Shown here piece by piece: positions 28,687 to 40,400 of a DNA stretch of 64,000 nucleotides. The DNA lies in NCBI GenBank assembly GCA_028716975.1, contig JAQUOU010000004.1, positions 62,001 through 126,000 of the forward strand, in the 5' to 3' direction. The position numbers were made by a program, and so were the translations under genes. The notes below the pieces were generated by a model. That model was not told the DNA's origin. It worked only from the letters and a program-made list of their open reading frames with translations, and did no database searches. Positions within the stretch are counted from its first letter, which is position 1, and each line of letters opens with the position of its first letter. Origin of the DNA: Methylobacter sp. (lineage in GTDB: Bacteria; Pseudomonadota; Gammaproteobacteria; Methylococcales; Methylomonadaceae).

Positions 28687-28992
28687 GTGACAAAATCCGA
28701 ATTAATTGAAGCCCTTGCCAAGCAGCAACCTCATCTGGCATTGAAGGATGTGGAATTGGCGGTGAAATGCATCATTGAAAAAATGAATCAGGCATTATCT
28801 TCCGGCGAAAGAATTGAGATTAGAGGTTTTGGAAGTTTTTCCCTACATTTACGTCCTCCACGTATTGGACGGAACCCGAAAACCGGTGAGTCTGTTGTAT
28901 TATCCAAAAAATGCGTGCCGCATTTTAAGCCAGGCAAAGAACTCCGGGATCGAGTCGATGCTTCGGGAGAAAAATTTAAAATAGTTGATTAA
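28687..28992 (+). CDS. ihfB: Integration host factor subunit beta
   Basis: IHF-beta pairs with IHF-alpha to bend DNA at specific sites. The GTG at 28687, with AGGA 8 bases before, gives [20 protein letters not shown] (101 aa), the family N-terminus; an upstream in-frame ATG at 28636 lies in a hairpin and is rejected. The DNA-binding arm [15 protein letters not shown], with the Pro that inserts between bases, and [13 protein letters not shown] are intact. The rpsA-ihfB order is universal in the class. Confidence 0.95.
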   Translation: MTKSELIEALAKQQPHLALKDVELAVKCIIEKMNQALSSGERIEIRGFGSFSLHLRPPRIGRNPKTGESVVLSKKCVPHFKPGKELRDRVDASGEKFKIVD

Positions 28993-29236
28993 CCTCTCAT
29001 TAACGCAGATACGAAGCTATAAAAAATATAAGTGAACTATTGATAATTTCATTTTCTGTTACTCTCGTTTTGCGTTGATTTTTCAATTTTTACTCCCCCG
29101 GTTTTTTATATTTCATTATTTTCTACTTCTCCGAAGATTGGCATTGACTACCTTTCTAGCCTTTCCTTTCTTTCAGCACAACCTGATAACAGTTTTGTTG
29201 AAAAATATTGCTATCAGGGCGATATTAAAATACTTC
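28993..29236. other. Intergenic region after ihfB
   Basis: No gene. A 7-bp stem, CCTGATA (29182-29188) with TATCAGG (29212-29218), has a 23-base loop and is of unclear meaning. No strong ihfB terminator was seen. Confidence 0.4.
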
Positions 29237-29264
29237 TTGTTTTAAATAAAATTAGTTATATGAT
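29237..29264 (+). promoter_or_regulatory. Promoter of feoABC
   Basis: TTGTTT (29237-29242) and TATGAT (29259-29264) are separated by 16 bases; the feoA ATG is 62 bases after the -10 box. Confidence 0.6.
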
Positions 29265-29269
29265 ATAGT

Positions 29270-29294
29270 CATTCTTAATGAGAATGATTATTGA
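29270..29294 (+). promoter_or_regulatory. Fur box upstream of feoABC
   Basis: The sequence TAATGAGAATGATTATT matches 14 of 17 aligned positions of the Fur 19-mer consensus and contains a perfect CATTCT-N5-AGAATG inverted repeat. It lies just after the -10 box, where Fur with iron would block transcription. Confidence 0.75.
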
Positions 29295-29326
29295 TTGCTT
29301 TTTGGGTTTTATTACAAGGCTAATAC

Positions 29327-29560
29327 ATGGCTATAAACTTAAAAAATCTTGCCGTCGGTGATTGGGGAAAGATAGTAGGCTTTGATAAATCAGGTAAAGC
29401 TTATCGAAAACGACTGTTAGCTATGGGCTTAACTCCGGGAACTGAATTCAGCATTACCCGGTTTGCTCCTATGGGAGACCCGGTTGAAATTAAATTACGT
29501 GGATTTTCACTAACCCTGCGTAAAGCTGAAGCAGCAATATTGTTGATAGAGAAGCTTTGA
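29327..29560 (+). CDS. feoA: Ferrous iron transport protein A
   Basis: FeoA is a small SH3-like cytosolic partner of the ferrous iron channel FeoB. The 77-residue protein has the pattern GKAYRKRLLAMGLTPGTEFS and a C-terminal LRGFSLTLRKAEAAIL typical of the family. The stop TGA overlaps the feoB ATG by one base. Confidence 0.93.
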   Translation: MAINLKNLAVGDWGKIVGFDKSGKAYRKRLLAMGLTPGTEFSITRFAPMGDPVEIKLRGFSLTLRKAEAAILLIEKL

Positions 29561-31899
29561 TGAAAACTGATTTTACCGTTGGTGTTGTTGGGAATCCAAA
29601 CTGCGGCAAGACTACACTTTTTAATGCTCTAACGGGTGCCAGGCAGCATGTGGGTAACTGGCCTGGTGTTACGGTTGAAAAAAAAACCGGTAACTATTCA
29701 TTCGACAATAAAAATATCGAATTCGTGGATTTACCCGGCACCTATTCATTAGAAGCCGCCGATGACCAAGTATCTTTAGATGAGAAAGTTGCCCGGGATT
29801 ATGTTGCATCCGGGAATGCCGACTTAATCCTCAATATTGTCGACGCCTCAAATATAGAACGAAATCTTTATCTAACTTCACAGCTTATTGAAATGCGCGT
29901 GCCAATGATCCTGGTTCTCAATATGATGGATGCTGTTAAGCAACGCGGCATTAAAATTGATATTGATTTCCTTAGCTTTTATTTGGGCTGTCCCGTTATT
30001 CCTATCGTCGCCTCAACTAAGGCAGGTATTAACACTTTAAAATCGGCAATCAACAGTTCAGCTATCACAAAGCCTATTCCCGCTGTAAAAATTAACTATC
30101 CACCAGCTTTAGAGCAAGCCATCAGGGATATTTCACCATTGGTGATTGAAACCGCAAATCAGCATCAATGCGACCAGCGCTGGCTGGCGATTCGACTATT
30201 AGAAGACGATACCCTTGCCAAACAAATGGCTGGAAAAAAAATATTGCCCACCGTCTTGGAGTTACAACAGAAGATAGAAGCTGAAACCAATGATGAAATC
30301 GACATCCTTGCTGCAGATGCTCGTTATGGATTCGTAAACGAATTAACCCGGGGTGCTGTCTGCAAATTGACTGAAATTGGTCGGCATACAACGGATAAAA
30401 TTGACAGCATCGTCTTAAACCGCTTTCTGGGCATTCCTGTTTTTCTGTTAGTCATGTATGCGATGTTTATGTTTACCATTAATATCGGCAGCGCATTTGT
30501 CGATTTTTTTGATCAGGCTATGGGGGCCTTATTAGTCGATGGCTTGAGTTTGATGCTGGCGACTCTGAATTGGCCCCAGTGGCTTATCGTCTTGATGGCT
30601 AATGGAATTGGCGGCGGTATTCAGGTTGTTGCTACGTTCATTCCCATTGTTGGTTTTTTATTTTTGTTTCTATCTGCCCTGGAAGATTCGGGTTATATGG
30701 CCAGGGCTGCTTTCGTCATGGATAGATTCATGCGTATGATAGGTTTGCCCGGAAAATCCTTTGTGCCGATGATAGTGGGTTTTGGCTGTAATGTTCCTGC
30801 AATTATGGCGACCCGCACTCTTGAGAATCACCGGGACAGGATACTTACCAACCTGATGAACCCGTTTATGTCCTGTGGAGCTCGATTGCCTGTTTATGCT
30901 TTATTCGCAGCTGCATTTTTCCCGGTTGGAGGTCAAAATCTGGTTTTTGGCTTATATCTTCTCGGCATAATAGTGGCTGTACTGACGGGTTTGATAATGC
31001 GCCATACAATGTTCAAGGGAGAGACAACCCCATTTATTATGGAATTACCTGCCTACCATATGCCCACATTGCACGGGATCTTTATGAGAACCTGGGACCG
31101 GCTTAAATCATTTTTATTTAATGCAGGAAAAGTTATTGTGCCTATGGTGCTGGTATTGAATTTTCTTAATGCATTGGGCACAGACGGCACATTTGGACGG
31201 GAAAACAGCAACAAATCCGTATTAAGTGAGATTGGCCGCGGGTTGACTCCGGCTTTTAAACCCATGGGTATTGAAAAAGATAACTGGCCGGCGACAGTGG
31301 GTATTTTTACCGGTGTCCTGGCCAAAGAAGCGGTAGTAGGAACGCTTGATGCCCTGTATAGCCAGTTCGCAACCCCTAATTCGGATGCCTCAAAAAAAGC
31401 ATCTTTTAATCTTAAAGATGCGTTAATCAAGGCCTGTTTAACAGTGCCGGAGAATTTACGTGCTGTCGCTGACAACCTTTTAGACCCGCTGGGACTTAAT
31501 ATCGGTACGGTTAATGATATCGCTTCAGCTGCTGGTGAGCAGGAAGTTAATGCCGGCACATTTGCGGCAATGCAGCTTAGTTTTAATGGTAAAGCGGGAG
31601 CGTTTGCCTACATTTTATTCATTTTACTGTATGCGCCTTGTGTTGCCGCAACCGCTGCAATCTACAGGGAAACCAATTTGAACTGGACCTTGTTTGTTGT
31701 GTTCTGGACTACCGGCATTGCCTACATGACTTCAATTATTTTTTATCAATCGATGACTTATGATCAGCATCCTGAGTACTCGTTAGTCTGGATAACAGGA
31801 TTAATATCTGCTTTTTCACTGGTTTTATTCGGATTGTGGCTAATCGGGAAAAATACCGGCGGTAAACATATTCAGGAGTCTTTGGGTGATTTTATCTGA
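29560..31899 (+). CDS. feoB: Ferrous iron transport protein B
   Basis: FeoB is the GTPase-linked membrane transporter for Fe(II). The N-terminal G domain has GNPNCGKTTLFNALTG (G1), DLPGTYSL (G3) and NMMDA (G4), followed by a GDI-like helical domain to about 275 and a membrane domain with two Gate motifs; ALEDSGYMARAAFVMDRFM and NPFMSCGARLPVY with its conserved Cys are clear. At 779 residues it is of normal size. The ATG at 29560 is preferred over the TTG one codon before it. Confidence 0.96.
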   Translation: MKTDFTVGVVGNPNCGKTTLFNALTGARQHVGNWPGVTVEKKTGNYSFDNKNIEFVDLPGTYSLEAADDQVSLDEKVARDYVASGNADLILNIVDASNIERNLYLTSQLIEMRVPMILVLNMMDAVKQRGIKIDIDFLSFYLGCPVIPIVASTKAGINTLKSAINSSAITKPIPAVKINYPPALEQAIRDISPLVIETANQHQCDQRWLAIRLLEDDTLAKQMAGKKILPTVLELQQKIEAETNDEIDILAADARYGFVNELTRGAVCKLTEIGRHTTDKIDSIVLNRFLGIPVFLLVMYAMFMFTINIGSAFVDFFDQAMGALLVDGLSLMLATLNWPQWLIVLMANGIGGGIQVVATFIPIVGFLFLFLSALEDSGYMARAAFVMDRFMRMIGLPGKSFVPMIVGFGCNVPAIMATRTLENHRDRILTNLMNPFMSCGARLPVYALFAAAFFPVGGQNLVFGLYLLGIIVAVLTGLIMRHTMFKGETTPFIMELPAYHMPTLHGIFMRTWDRLKSFLFNAGKVIVPMVLVLNFLNALGTDGTFGRENSNKSVLSEIGRGLTPAFKPMGIEKDNWPATVGIFTGVLAKEAVVGTLDALYSQFATPNSDASKKASFNLKDALIKACLTVPENLRAVADNLLDPLGLNIGTVNDIASAAGEQEVNAGTFAAMQLSFNGKAGAFAYILFILLYAPCVAATAAIYRETNLNWTLFVVFWTTGIAYMTSIIFYQSMTYDQHPEYSLVWITGLISAFSLVLFGLWLIGKNTGGKHIQESLGDFI

Positions 31900-32113
31900 T
31901 TTACGAAGCTATTTAAAACAACAACACAGAGTTGCTTTGGCGGATTTAGTGAATCATTTCACTATAGATGCCGATGCCTTGCGAGGCATGTTAGGCAAAT
32001 GGATCAGCAAAGGCAATGTTCGTAAACTGCCCGCAGGCGCCTCTTGCGGTACAAATTGCTGCAAATGTGATCCTGCTCTAACAGAGCTTTATGAATGGAT
32101 AGATAATGGATAG
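31886..32113 (+). CDS. feoC: FeoC-like iron transport regulator
   Basis: A winged-helix protein of 75 residues (LRSYLKQQHRVALADLVNHF, then DADALRGMLGKWISKGNVRK) with four cysteines in ASCGTNCCKCD near residue 55 that could bind a 4Fe-4S cluster, as in FeoC. GTG start at 31886 with AGGAG 7 bases upstream, overlapping the end of feoB. It completes feoABC and may sense iron or oxygen and protect FeoB from proteolysis, as described for enterobacterial FeoC. Confidence 0.85.
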   Translation: MILSDLRSYLKQQHRVALADLVNHFTIDADALRGMLGKWISKGNVRKLPAGASCGTNCCKCDPALTELYEWIDNG

Positions 32114-32197
32114 ATAAAGCATAATTAATACTTCAAAAGCTTCAACTGTTTGAAATTGATCTAAGCTTGTTACAACTCTTCAAACTTAGGTCAGCCA

Positions 32198-33859
32198 ATG
32201 TCCACACAACAATCCAGTATACTGATCGGTTATTTATCCGAAGTTCGCGGCAATGGTATGGATGCCAGAATGGCCGACGAACATGCAAACGACTCGCCAA
32301 TCATTAAAATAGGTGACGACGAAATATTAGCCGGCCATATAGGCTCATATGTTGTTATAAGACAAGCTAATATTGGCATCCTGGCTCTTGTTTTCAAAAT
32401 GTGGGAAAAAGATCGCTTTGATACTGCGGGCACCCGTAAATCCGATCGCTTTATTTCCTTGATTCCTGTGGGAGAAATACAGGATAACGGCACGTTTGTC
32501 CGAGGTGTATGTCATTACCCGACGCCGGGCGCTAAAGTATTTGCTGTAGGTTTGGCTGAAATAAACGCCATTTTTTCAAAATTCAGGGATTACAAATTTT
32601 TCATAGGCCAATTATCCTCACATAAAGATTATCATTTAAGCCTTGATCCTAAAGCTCTTTTCGGCCGCCACTTTGCTATTGTCGGACAATCAGGTTCCGG
32701 TAAATCATGGACTGTCACCAGTCTGATTCAACATACCATTAAAGCGATGCCTAAAAGCCACATTATTATGCTGGACTTACATGGTGAATATTGCTGGAAA
32801 GATATAAATGGAGTCATTCAATCTGCATTCCCTGAGAATCAGGTTAATTATATTAATGCTATGGAAATGGAAATGCCCTACTGGATGATGACTTATGCCG
32901 AATTGGTTGATTTATTCATAGACCGGGGTGATAGCGGAGCTACTCTGCAAATGTCTTTTATGCGCGAAATATTGCAACAGCTTAAGCGCAAGGAAGCCAA
33001 ACAAATCGGTTTAGCCACGGTTTCAATCGATACCCCCATCTATTTCTCCTTAGCTGAAATGTATATGCAATTTAAGGCGGCTAACGAGGAAAGAAAAGAA
33101 TTCGGCAAAGTGCAGGGCGCTTTATTCGGGCAATTTGATGAATTTCTGATCAGAATGCAAAGCCGGTTTAATGATGTTCGCTACGATTTTCTGCTAAAGC
33201 CGAAAATACGCAATAACTCTGCAAGCATGGCGGATTTATTGCGCCAGTTTATAGGGCTAGGCGCTAAAAAAGCCAATATTACCGTAGTTGATTTAAGCTC
33301 TGTCCCCACGGATGTAAGGCCGGCAATTTCCGCCCAAGTTGGCCGGCTAGCCTATGAATTTAATTACTGGAATCCTCAACGACGCGAATTTCCAATTACC
33401 CTGATTTGTGAAGAAGCTCATGCCTATATTCCCCGGGAAAAAGGCGGTCAGTTTGAGGGCACAAAAAAGATGATGGAACGGATCGCCAAAGAAGGCCGTA
33501 AATACGGAGTTTCCATAGGTGTTGTCAGTCAGCGTCCCACGGAGTTATCTGAAACCATGCTTGCGCAATGCAGTTCTTTTATCTGTCTGCGCACTACCAA
33601 CCCGGATGATCAGGCTTATATCAGAGGATTAATCCCTGAAGCGGAAGGCGATTTAACAGATATACTGACTTCATTAGGCAGAGGGGAAGCGCTGATATTA
33701 GGCGAAGCCGCGCCGTTACCTACGCGCGTGCAGATATATCGGCCCAATCCCGAGCCGAAAAGTAATGATGTAGATTATTTTACCAGCTGGAGAGAAGGCC
33801 CTGATGACCTGGATGTAGAAGAAATAGTCAACTTATGGCGAACCCAAACCAGAAAGTAA
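32198..33859 (+). CDS. HerA-like ATP-binding protein (DUF87/FtsK-HerA superfamily)
   Basis: A 553-residue ATPase of the HerA group. An N-terminal beta-barrel HAS-like domain (about 1-140) is followed by Walker A GQSGSGKSWTV near residue 165, Walker B LICEEAHAYIP near 402 and an arginine-containing VSQRPTELSE motif near 443, then ALILGEAAPLPTRVQIYRP at the end. HerA proteins are hexameric DNA translocases. In archaea the partner is NurA nuclease; no NurA, SIR2 or DUF4297 gene is next to it, so a stand-alone role is likely. The gene is unrelated in function to feoABC next door. Confidence 0.85.
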   Translation: MSTQQSSILIGYLSEVRGNGMDARMADEHANDSPIIKIGDDEILAGHIGSYVVIRQANIGILALVFKMWEKDRFDTAGTRKSDRFISLIPVGEIQDNGTFVRGVCHYPTPGAKVFAVGLAEINAIFSKFRDYKFFIGQLSSHKDYHLSLDPKALFGRHFAIVGQSGSGKSWTVTSLIQHTIKAMPKSHIIMLDLHGEYCWKDINGVIQSAFPENQVNYINAMEMEMPYWMMTYAELVDLFIDRGDSGATLQMSFMREILQQLKRKEAKQIGLATVSIDTPIYFSLAEMYMQFKAANEERKEFGKVQGALFGQFDEFLIRMQSRFNDVRYDFLLKPKIRNNSASMADLLRQFIGLGAKKANITVVDLSSVPTDVRPAISAQVGRLAYEFNYWNPQRREFPITLICEEAHAYIPREKGGQFEGTKKMMERIAKEGRKYGVSIGVVSQRPTELSETMLAQCSSFICLRTTNPDDQAYIRGLIPEAEGDLTDILTSLGRGEALILGEAAPLPTRVQIYRPNPEPKSNDVDYFTSWREGPDDLDVEEIVNLWRTQTRK

Positions 33860-33893
33860 TTCTTCCTATATATTGCTATCTGCTAAAAAAGTA

Positions 33894-33935
33894 AGAGGTA
33901 TCCACTTTGCTTTCACAACCTCTTTTTGGGCTTTT
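33894..33935 (+). terminator. Probable terminator of the HerA-like gene
   Basis: AGAGGT (33894-33899) and ACCTCT (33918-33923) pair across an 18-base loop and are followed by TTTTGGGCTTTT. The long loop makes it moderate in quality. Confidence 0.45.
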
Positions 33936-34007
33936 ATAAAATTTCAGCGGGTCTATCTCTCTATTAACCTTATCTTTTTTCAAGAGCAGCTTCAGGTTAC
34001 GTCTGAA

Positions 34008-34229
34008 CTATTTCAACTTATTGGAAAACACCAAAAGCAATCCTCCCGCCACTATTGTTCCTACGCCCGCCCATACCGGAATATTAACAGTCTCGGTATC
34101 CTTAACAGTTAGCTCTACCGGCCCTAACTTGGCTTCTTGAGTCTCTTTGGTATAGCTGAAACTCCCATAACCAAGGCCAAGTGCGCCCGCTATAATCAGC
34201 AGGATTGCTAAAATTTTTATTCCACTCAT
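34008..34229 (-). CDS. DUF3185 family small membrane protein
   Basis: Start at 34229 with AGGAG 8 bases upstream gives MSGIKILAILLIIAGALGLG (73 aa). There are two hydrophobic helices (about 4-22 and 48-68) around a short loop KETQEAKLGPVELTVKDTET. The size and layout match DUF3185 proteins, whose function is unknown. The gene is alone, facing the HerA-like gene and ending just after its terminator. Confidence 0.75.
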   Translation of the reverse strand: MSGIKILAILLIIAGALGLGYGSFSYTKETQEAKLGPVELTVKDTETVNIPVWAGVGTIVAGGLLLVFSNKLK

Positions 34230-34422
34230 TTCATTTACTCCTAAAAATATAACGCGGATGAACAAAATAAGTTATTCTGTCCCCAATTTTAAATAAGCCT
34301 GAATTATTTTGGTTACTGTGTGCCTTTAATAAAAAATATTTGATAAAAACTTAGGGTCGAATAGATTTTCTAAGCTGATGAAAGGCAATGTTAATTTTCA
34401 CTGTTCGCCAAAATGCATACAT

Positions 34423-37400
34423 TCAACCCAGCACAACCCGAACCTGATGGACCTGTTTATCGTGCAGCACAGGAATACCGCCGTCCTGAGGTTGCTCAGC
34501 CCCATCCAATTCTATTAGAACGACACCTCTTGATACGCCATCCGGGTTTTCAACGGTGATTTCATAGCTGGAATCCTGATGCTTGTAATAGAGGTTATAG
34601 CTGCGCCACTCACGGGGAATACAGGGGTTGAAATATAGGTGATCGGCGCGGATATTTAATCCCAGCATCCATTCCAGCCCGGCGCGATAAAACCACCCAG
34701 CAGCCCCTGTGTACCAAGTCCAGCCGCCGCGCCGCACATGAGGCGGCACCGCATAAATATCGGCGGCAATCACATACGGCTCAACTTTATAGCCGTATAC
34801 CCCGGTTCGGCTTGAAGTGCGGTTTATCGGGTTCAGCATACGGATGAGTTCGGCCGCTTGGTCGCCTTCACCGAGCAGCGCATAAGCAATCACACACCAG
34901 ATTGCCGCATGGGTATACTGACCGCCATTTTCCCGTACGCCGGGTAGATAGCCTTTGATGTAGCCGGGATCCAAGGGCGTTTTATCGAAAGGGGGAGTAA
35001 ACAGCAACACCAGGTCATCGCCGTAACGAATAAGGTATTCCTTAACCGAATTCATGGCTCGTTGCGCTCGCTCCGGTGCAGCCGCGCCGGAGATGATACC
35101 CCAGCTCTGCGCAATTGAATCGATGCGGCATTCCACATTTGAGGCGGATCCCAGCGGGGTACCATCATCAAAATAGGCGCGGCGGTACCAGGCTGCGTCC
35201 CAGCCTTCTGCTTCTACCGCTATTTTCAATTTTTCTGAATGTTCACGCCAGCGTGCGGCATCTTCTGAATGTCCCTGGGTTTCCGCCAGAGTGGCGAATT
35301 CCGATAAGGCGGAAATCAAAAACCATGCAAGCCACACGCTTTCTCCTTTACCCTCGTGGCCCACCCGGTTCATGCCGTCATTCCAGTCGCCGCTGCCCAT
35401 CAGGGGAAGACCATGCGCGCCGACGGCCAGACTCACATCAAGCGCTCGTGCGCAATGTTCAAACACAGTGGCCTGCTGCGTGGATATAGCCGGCTCGAAA
35501 TAGGCGTCTTCCTGTTCCGGAGTCAGTAGCGGGCCATCAAGAAAATGCGTAATTTCATTGAGTATAGCCACGTCCCCCGTTACCTTGACATAGTGAGATA
35601 CGACATACGGCAACCAGATACGGTCGTCCGAGAAATGAGTACGCACCCCCCGATTGGCGGGAGGATGCCACCAATGCTGCACATCTCCTTCCGGAAACTG
35701 GCGCGCGGCCGCACGGAGAATATGGGCGCGCGCTACCTCGGGACTAGCTACGGCAAGCGCCATGCTATCTTGTAACTGATCCCGGAAGCCGAAGGCGCCG
35801 CCCGCTTGGTAAAATGCGGCTCGTGCCCACATACGGCAACTCAGGGTCTGATACAGCAACCAGCCGTTTATCATCAGATCCAATGCCCGGTCAGGGGTTT
35901 TTACCTGGACTTTGGTCAGTACTTGTTGCCACTGTTTTTTAACCGAAGCGAAAGTGGATTGCACAGGAGTAGAACGATAACGCTTGACCAACTCGCTTGC
36001 ATGACCGCGATTGCTGCCCTGGCCCAATAAGAAAACAATTTCGACTTGTTCACCGGGCGCTAGAAGCAGGGTAGTCCCCATTGCCGCGCAGGGGTCCAGT
36101 CCCGCGCCGGCGCTGTTTTTAAGTCCGTGAGAAAAACGCAAAGCCGTCGGCGAATCCAGACTGCCGTTACGCCCGATAAATTCAGTCCTGCCGCCGGTCC
36201 AGGCGGTTTGTTGTCCGGCAAGATCGGCGAAAGCAATACGCTCACCAAACTCCGCGTGCCATGTATTGGAGGCAAACAAGGCGCCTGTGTCGCTATCCAG
36301 CTCAGTAATAATATGAGGCGCGGTAACTGTCCGCGAAGCGCCCAATACCCATTCTACATAAGCGGTGACGGTCAATCGGCGAGCGCGCCCTGAAGTATTC
36401 CTAAGCAGCAGAGACGAAATCTTGACCGGATCGCTTGGACTTACAAATTGCAGTAATTCACTGTAGATGCCATGCGATGCATGGTCAAATCGGCTGTAGC
36501 CATGGCCATGACGGATTACATAACTGGCGTTATCAATTCGGATGGGCAGGGCGGTCGGACTCCATAACTCGCCGGTATCGTCGTCCCGTAAATAAAAAAT
36601 TTCTCCGGGCGGATCGCTCACAGGATCATTTGACCACGGGGTTAACTGGTTTTCGCGGCTATTTAAACACCAGGTACAACCACTGCCCAATTCGGATACT
36701 ATAAAACCGAATTCAGCATTGGCGATTACATTAATCCACGGCGCCGGTGTCCATTGACCCTTATCCAGTACAATTACGTATTCCCGTCCATCTTCGGCAA
36801 ATCCGCCCAGGCCGTTAAAATACTCAAGCTGCGCCGGTATGGGCATGGGCGTTTCGATACCGGATACAGTCGCCCGCTTAGCTGGAATGAAAACTGCGGT
36901 AGCCAGGGTATGCCTTAATAATTGCTCAGCTAACGTACCGCGGCTACTCACGAGCACGGCACGGGCAGCCGTTTGCAATAACAGTCTTTCATCTGCGGAG
37001 AGCAAATCGGCGCGCAGCAAAAAAATCTCGCCGTGTGTTCCGTGTTCATGATGAGCCGTGACAGCCTGATTATCACGAACCATTCCTTCTAGTAAATTGA
37101 GCAATTCGTCCGCGTAGGTTGTGCCTTTTTCGCTTAATATAACGATATCGACAGCTAATCGTTTCATGCGCCAATACTCATGGGCGCGTAGCAATTGATC
37201 AACAATAGCACGGTCTTCCGTTCCCGTTACCCGCAACAGTACGATAGGACGATCCCCGGAGACGCGCAGCCGCCATAGACTTGTAACGTTTAATTTGTTG
37301 AGCTGCATTAGCTTGCTGCTTGGACGCAATGAAGGATCAGCGTACAGCAGGCGATTAGCCAAGGATTGAAACAATTGGGCTTCTTCCGGTTTGATTCGCA

Positions 37401-40400
37401 AGTGGCGCAATTGTACCTGTGCGTGAGTCCATGCCAGGGCAGAAACTCGCTCGAAAGTAGATGGGCTGTTATATTTGTCGATCAGATCTTCAACAATTTG
37501 ACGTGACGATGCAATGAGGGTCGTGAACGTCACATGAACGGTTGAGCCCGATTCGATACTGACACGCGTGCGCAAACTGAAAATCGGATCCAGCACTGCG
37601 CCAACCGTATTAGTAAGCGGGCGGCCGTCCATTACGGCGACAGGAGCACGTAGCGTTTGTCCTCTGCCCACAAAACGAAACCGGTCGGTTTCATACTGAA
37701 GACCCTCGCCAGGATCAGCGCCTATCAGTATATGCGCTGCCCAAGTGTGCGGATCATTTGCCGAGCGTGGTCGCCGCTGCGCAATCAAGCCATGTGCTTG
37801 CGGCAGAAATTCTGTTTGCACAAACAAATTGGAAAAGGCAGGATGAGCGATGTCTGACAGGGGGGGCGCGAGTACTATTTCGGCATAAGAGGTAAGCTCG
37901 ATGTGTTGGGTGCGAGGCCCATTATTGGTCAAGCTCAAGCGTCTGATTTCCGCATCGTCTTCAGGTGACACCACGATTTCCAATCGGCTGACTATGCTTC
38001 CATCTACGCGGAATATGCGCGCCCGGTCTTCAAGGAAAACGACTTCATACTGGTCGGGAACCGCTACGGTCGGATGGTAGCCCGCTGACCAGACCTGGCC
38101 GCTTGCCAAGTCCCGTAAATAAATATAGCTGCCCCAACTATCACGGGTTACGTCTTCGCGCCAGCGCGTGACTGCCAGTTTTTCCCACATGCTATAGCCG
38201 GAGCCGGATGCCGTTATCATGACAGCATAACGGCCATTGGAAAGCAAATGCGCTGACGGTACGCCTGACATGGGTGAATGGACACGACGCAAGGGCGGCT
38301 GCACCAGCTCCACAACTTCAGCCTGGGCCTGGGTAAAATCAGGAATACTGCTTTCAGCACCGCGCGGCACTCTCTCCTGCAACAGGAGTTCCGCCGCCTG
38401 GATTAAGGGCACATTATGAAAACGGCGCCGCATTTTTCCGTCATGTAAAACATTGGCTATTGATAACAGCGACATGCCCTGATGATGCGCCATATAACAA
38501 CGTACAATGGCCACGACCTGGTCTTCCGCCAGTCTTGAAGGAGTAAAGTCAAGGGCTTCGTAATAACCATAACACCCTAGAGCGCCGGCTGCGTCCAGGC
38601 GCTTGAAATTCTCGGCAGCGGCATGAGTATAATACATTGAAGCCAAAGCCGTCGCATAAGGAGCGACCACTAAATCATGCCCGAGTCCCCGCTTCATGCC
38701 CAATCCGGGTACGCCAAAAGGCGAATATTGATAGGTGAATTCACGGTCGCGTGCGTTGTACGCCGATTCTGATACTCCCCAGGGAACACCGCACTCTTTT
38801 CCATATTCGATCTGACGCTTAACAACCGCCCGGCAAGTCTCATCCAGTAAACTATAGCGCGGCGTATAAGATATTAATGACGGCATCAGGTATTCGAACA
38901 TCGAACCTGACCACGATAGCAATGCAGTTTCCCCTGCTGCACGCGTGACACGCCGGCCCAGGTGAAACCAGTGGGCTTTCGGCGCTTCCCGCTTGGCTAT
39001 GGCGAGTAAGCTTGCCAGACGTGCTTCCGAAGCTAAAAGATCATAATAGCTATCGTCCAGGACACCATGCTCCACCCGGTATCCGAGCGAAAACAAATGA
39101 CGATCCTGGTCATATAAAAAAAGAAAATTCATTTCCAGGAACAGTTCCTGGGCATTTTCCGCGATTTTGTGTAAACGGCGGGTTATCTCCGCCCATCTAT
39201 ACGCTTCAGATTCTACGTGCCATTCAAGAGGCACCACATTATGTATAACGGGACCCAGATTATCCATATCGCGTTGATGGGAACGAATGTCATCGCGCAG
39301 CAAAGAGGCCCATATCAGCAGTTCGCTATCGTTTGAGTCGTCGCGCTCCGCCGTATAAGCGCGCGCTATATCAAGCAGGTTATCGGCACATGAAATCAAA
39401 TCCCGCCAAAAATGCACGCATTCATCATGGTTGATAGGGGGATGCGCTAACAGGTTTTCAATCTTGATTAATTTTTGCTGTACTTCTTCCCGAGTTACCG
39501 TAAGCATTCGTCGATTATCGGCGATTTTGGCGAGGGTATCAGACACAATCCGGTGGGTATCTGAAATGCCTTTTAACACAGTCGAAATTGCGAGTGGCTG
39601 GCGGGCAATTTCCTTGCAACCTTGGGCCAGCACCAACAGGTTTGCCGCTAAATTACCACTGTCTACGGTTGAAACGTACCTGGGTTCCAGTGCACGCAAA
39701 TCTCCGGTATCGTACCAGTTATAAAAATGGCCGTGCAGCTTGGGAAGATCGTTCAAAGTGGATAAAGTGGCTTCCAGCCGGTCAACGGTATCCATGATAC
39801 CCAGCCAGCCAAAGTCACGCGCCGCCAGCACGGATAACAAGTAGAGCCCAAAATTGGTGGGAGAGCTGCGATGCGCTATCACCGGTTCAGGGTCTTCCTG
39901 ATAATTATCGGGAGGCAGATAGTGATCTCTCGGGGTCACAAAGGTGGTAAAAAAACGCCAGGTGCGCCGGCCGATAAGCCGCAGTTGCAAGGCGTCTTCA
40001 GGAAAGAGTGCTTCGTCCCGCTCCGGTCTGGGGGGCAAGCTCAAGATATAGGAAAGAACTGGGGCCAGCCACCATAACAAAAGTATGGGGCAGGCAACTT
40101 CCAGAGCTGGCTGATTAAAAAGCAAAATCACCAGACTGACAGATACTATGAGAATAGTCGTGCGGCCTAATGGCTGAATCAGTCTTTTCGGGGAATGTGT
40201 TGCCGCTGTTTTTGCTTGCAGCGCGGTAACCCATAGGAGCAACTTACGCCGGGTAATAAATACCCGTATCAGGGTTCTTGCTATGGCATCCAGCATAAGC
40301 CATGCATTTTGCGCCAGTAGTATTAAGTTTATCAGGCTATTACCCAGCCCCTCTATTAAATTTTCTCCCACTAAACGTAGTTGTTTACGTAGAGATCTGC

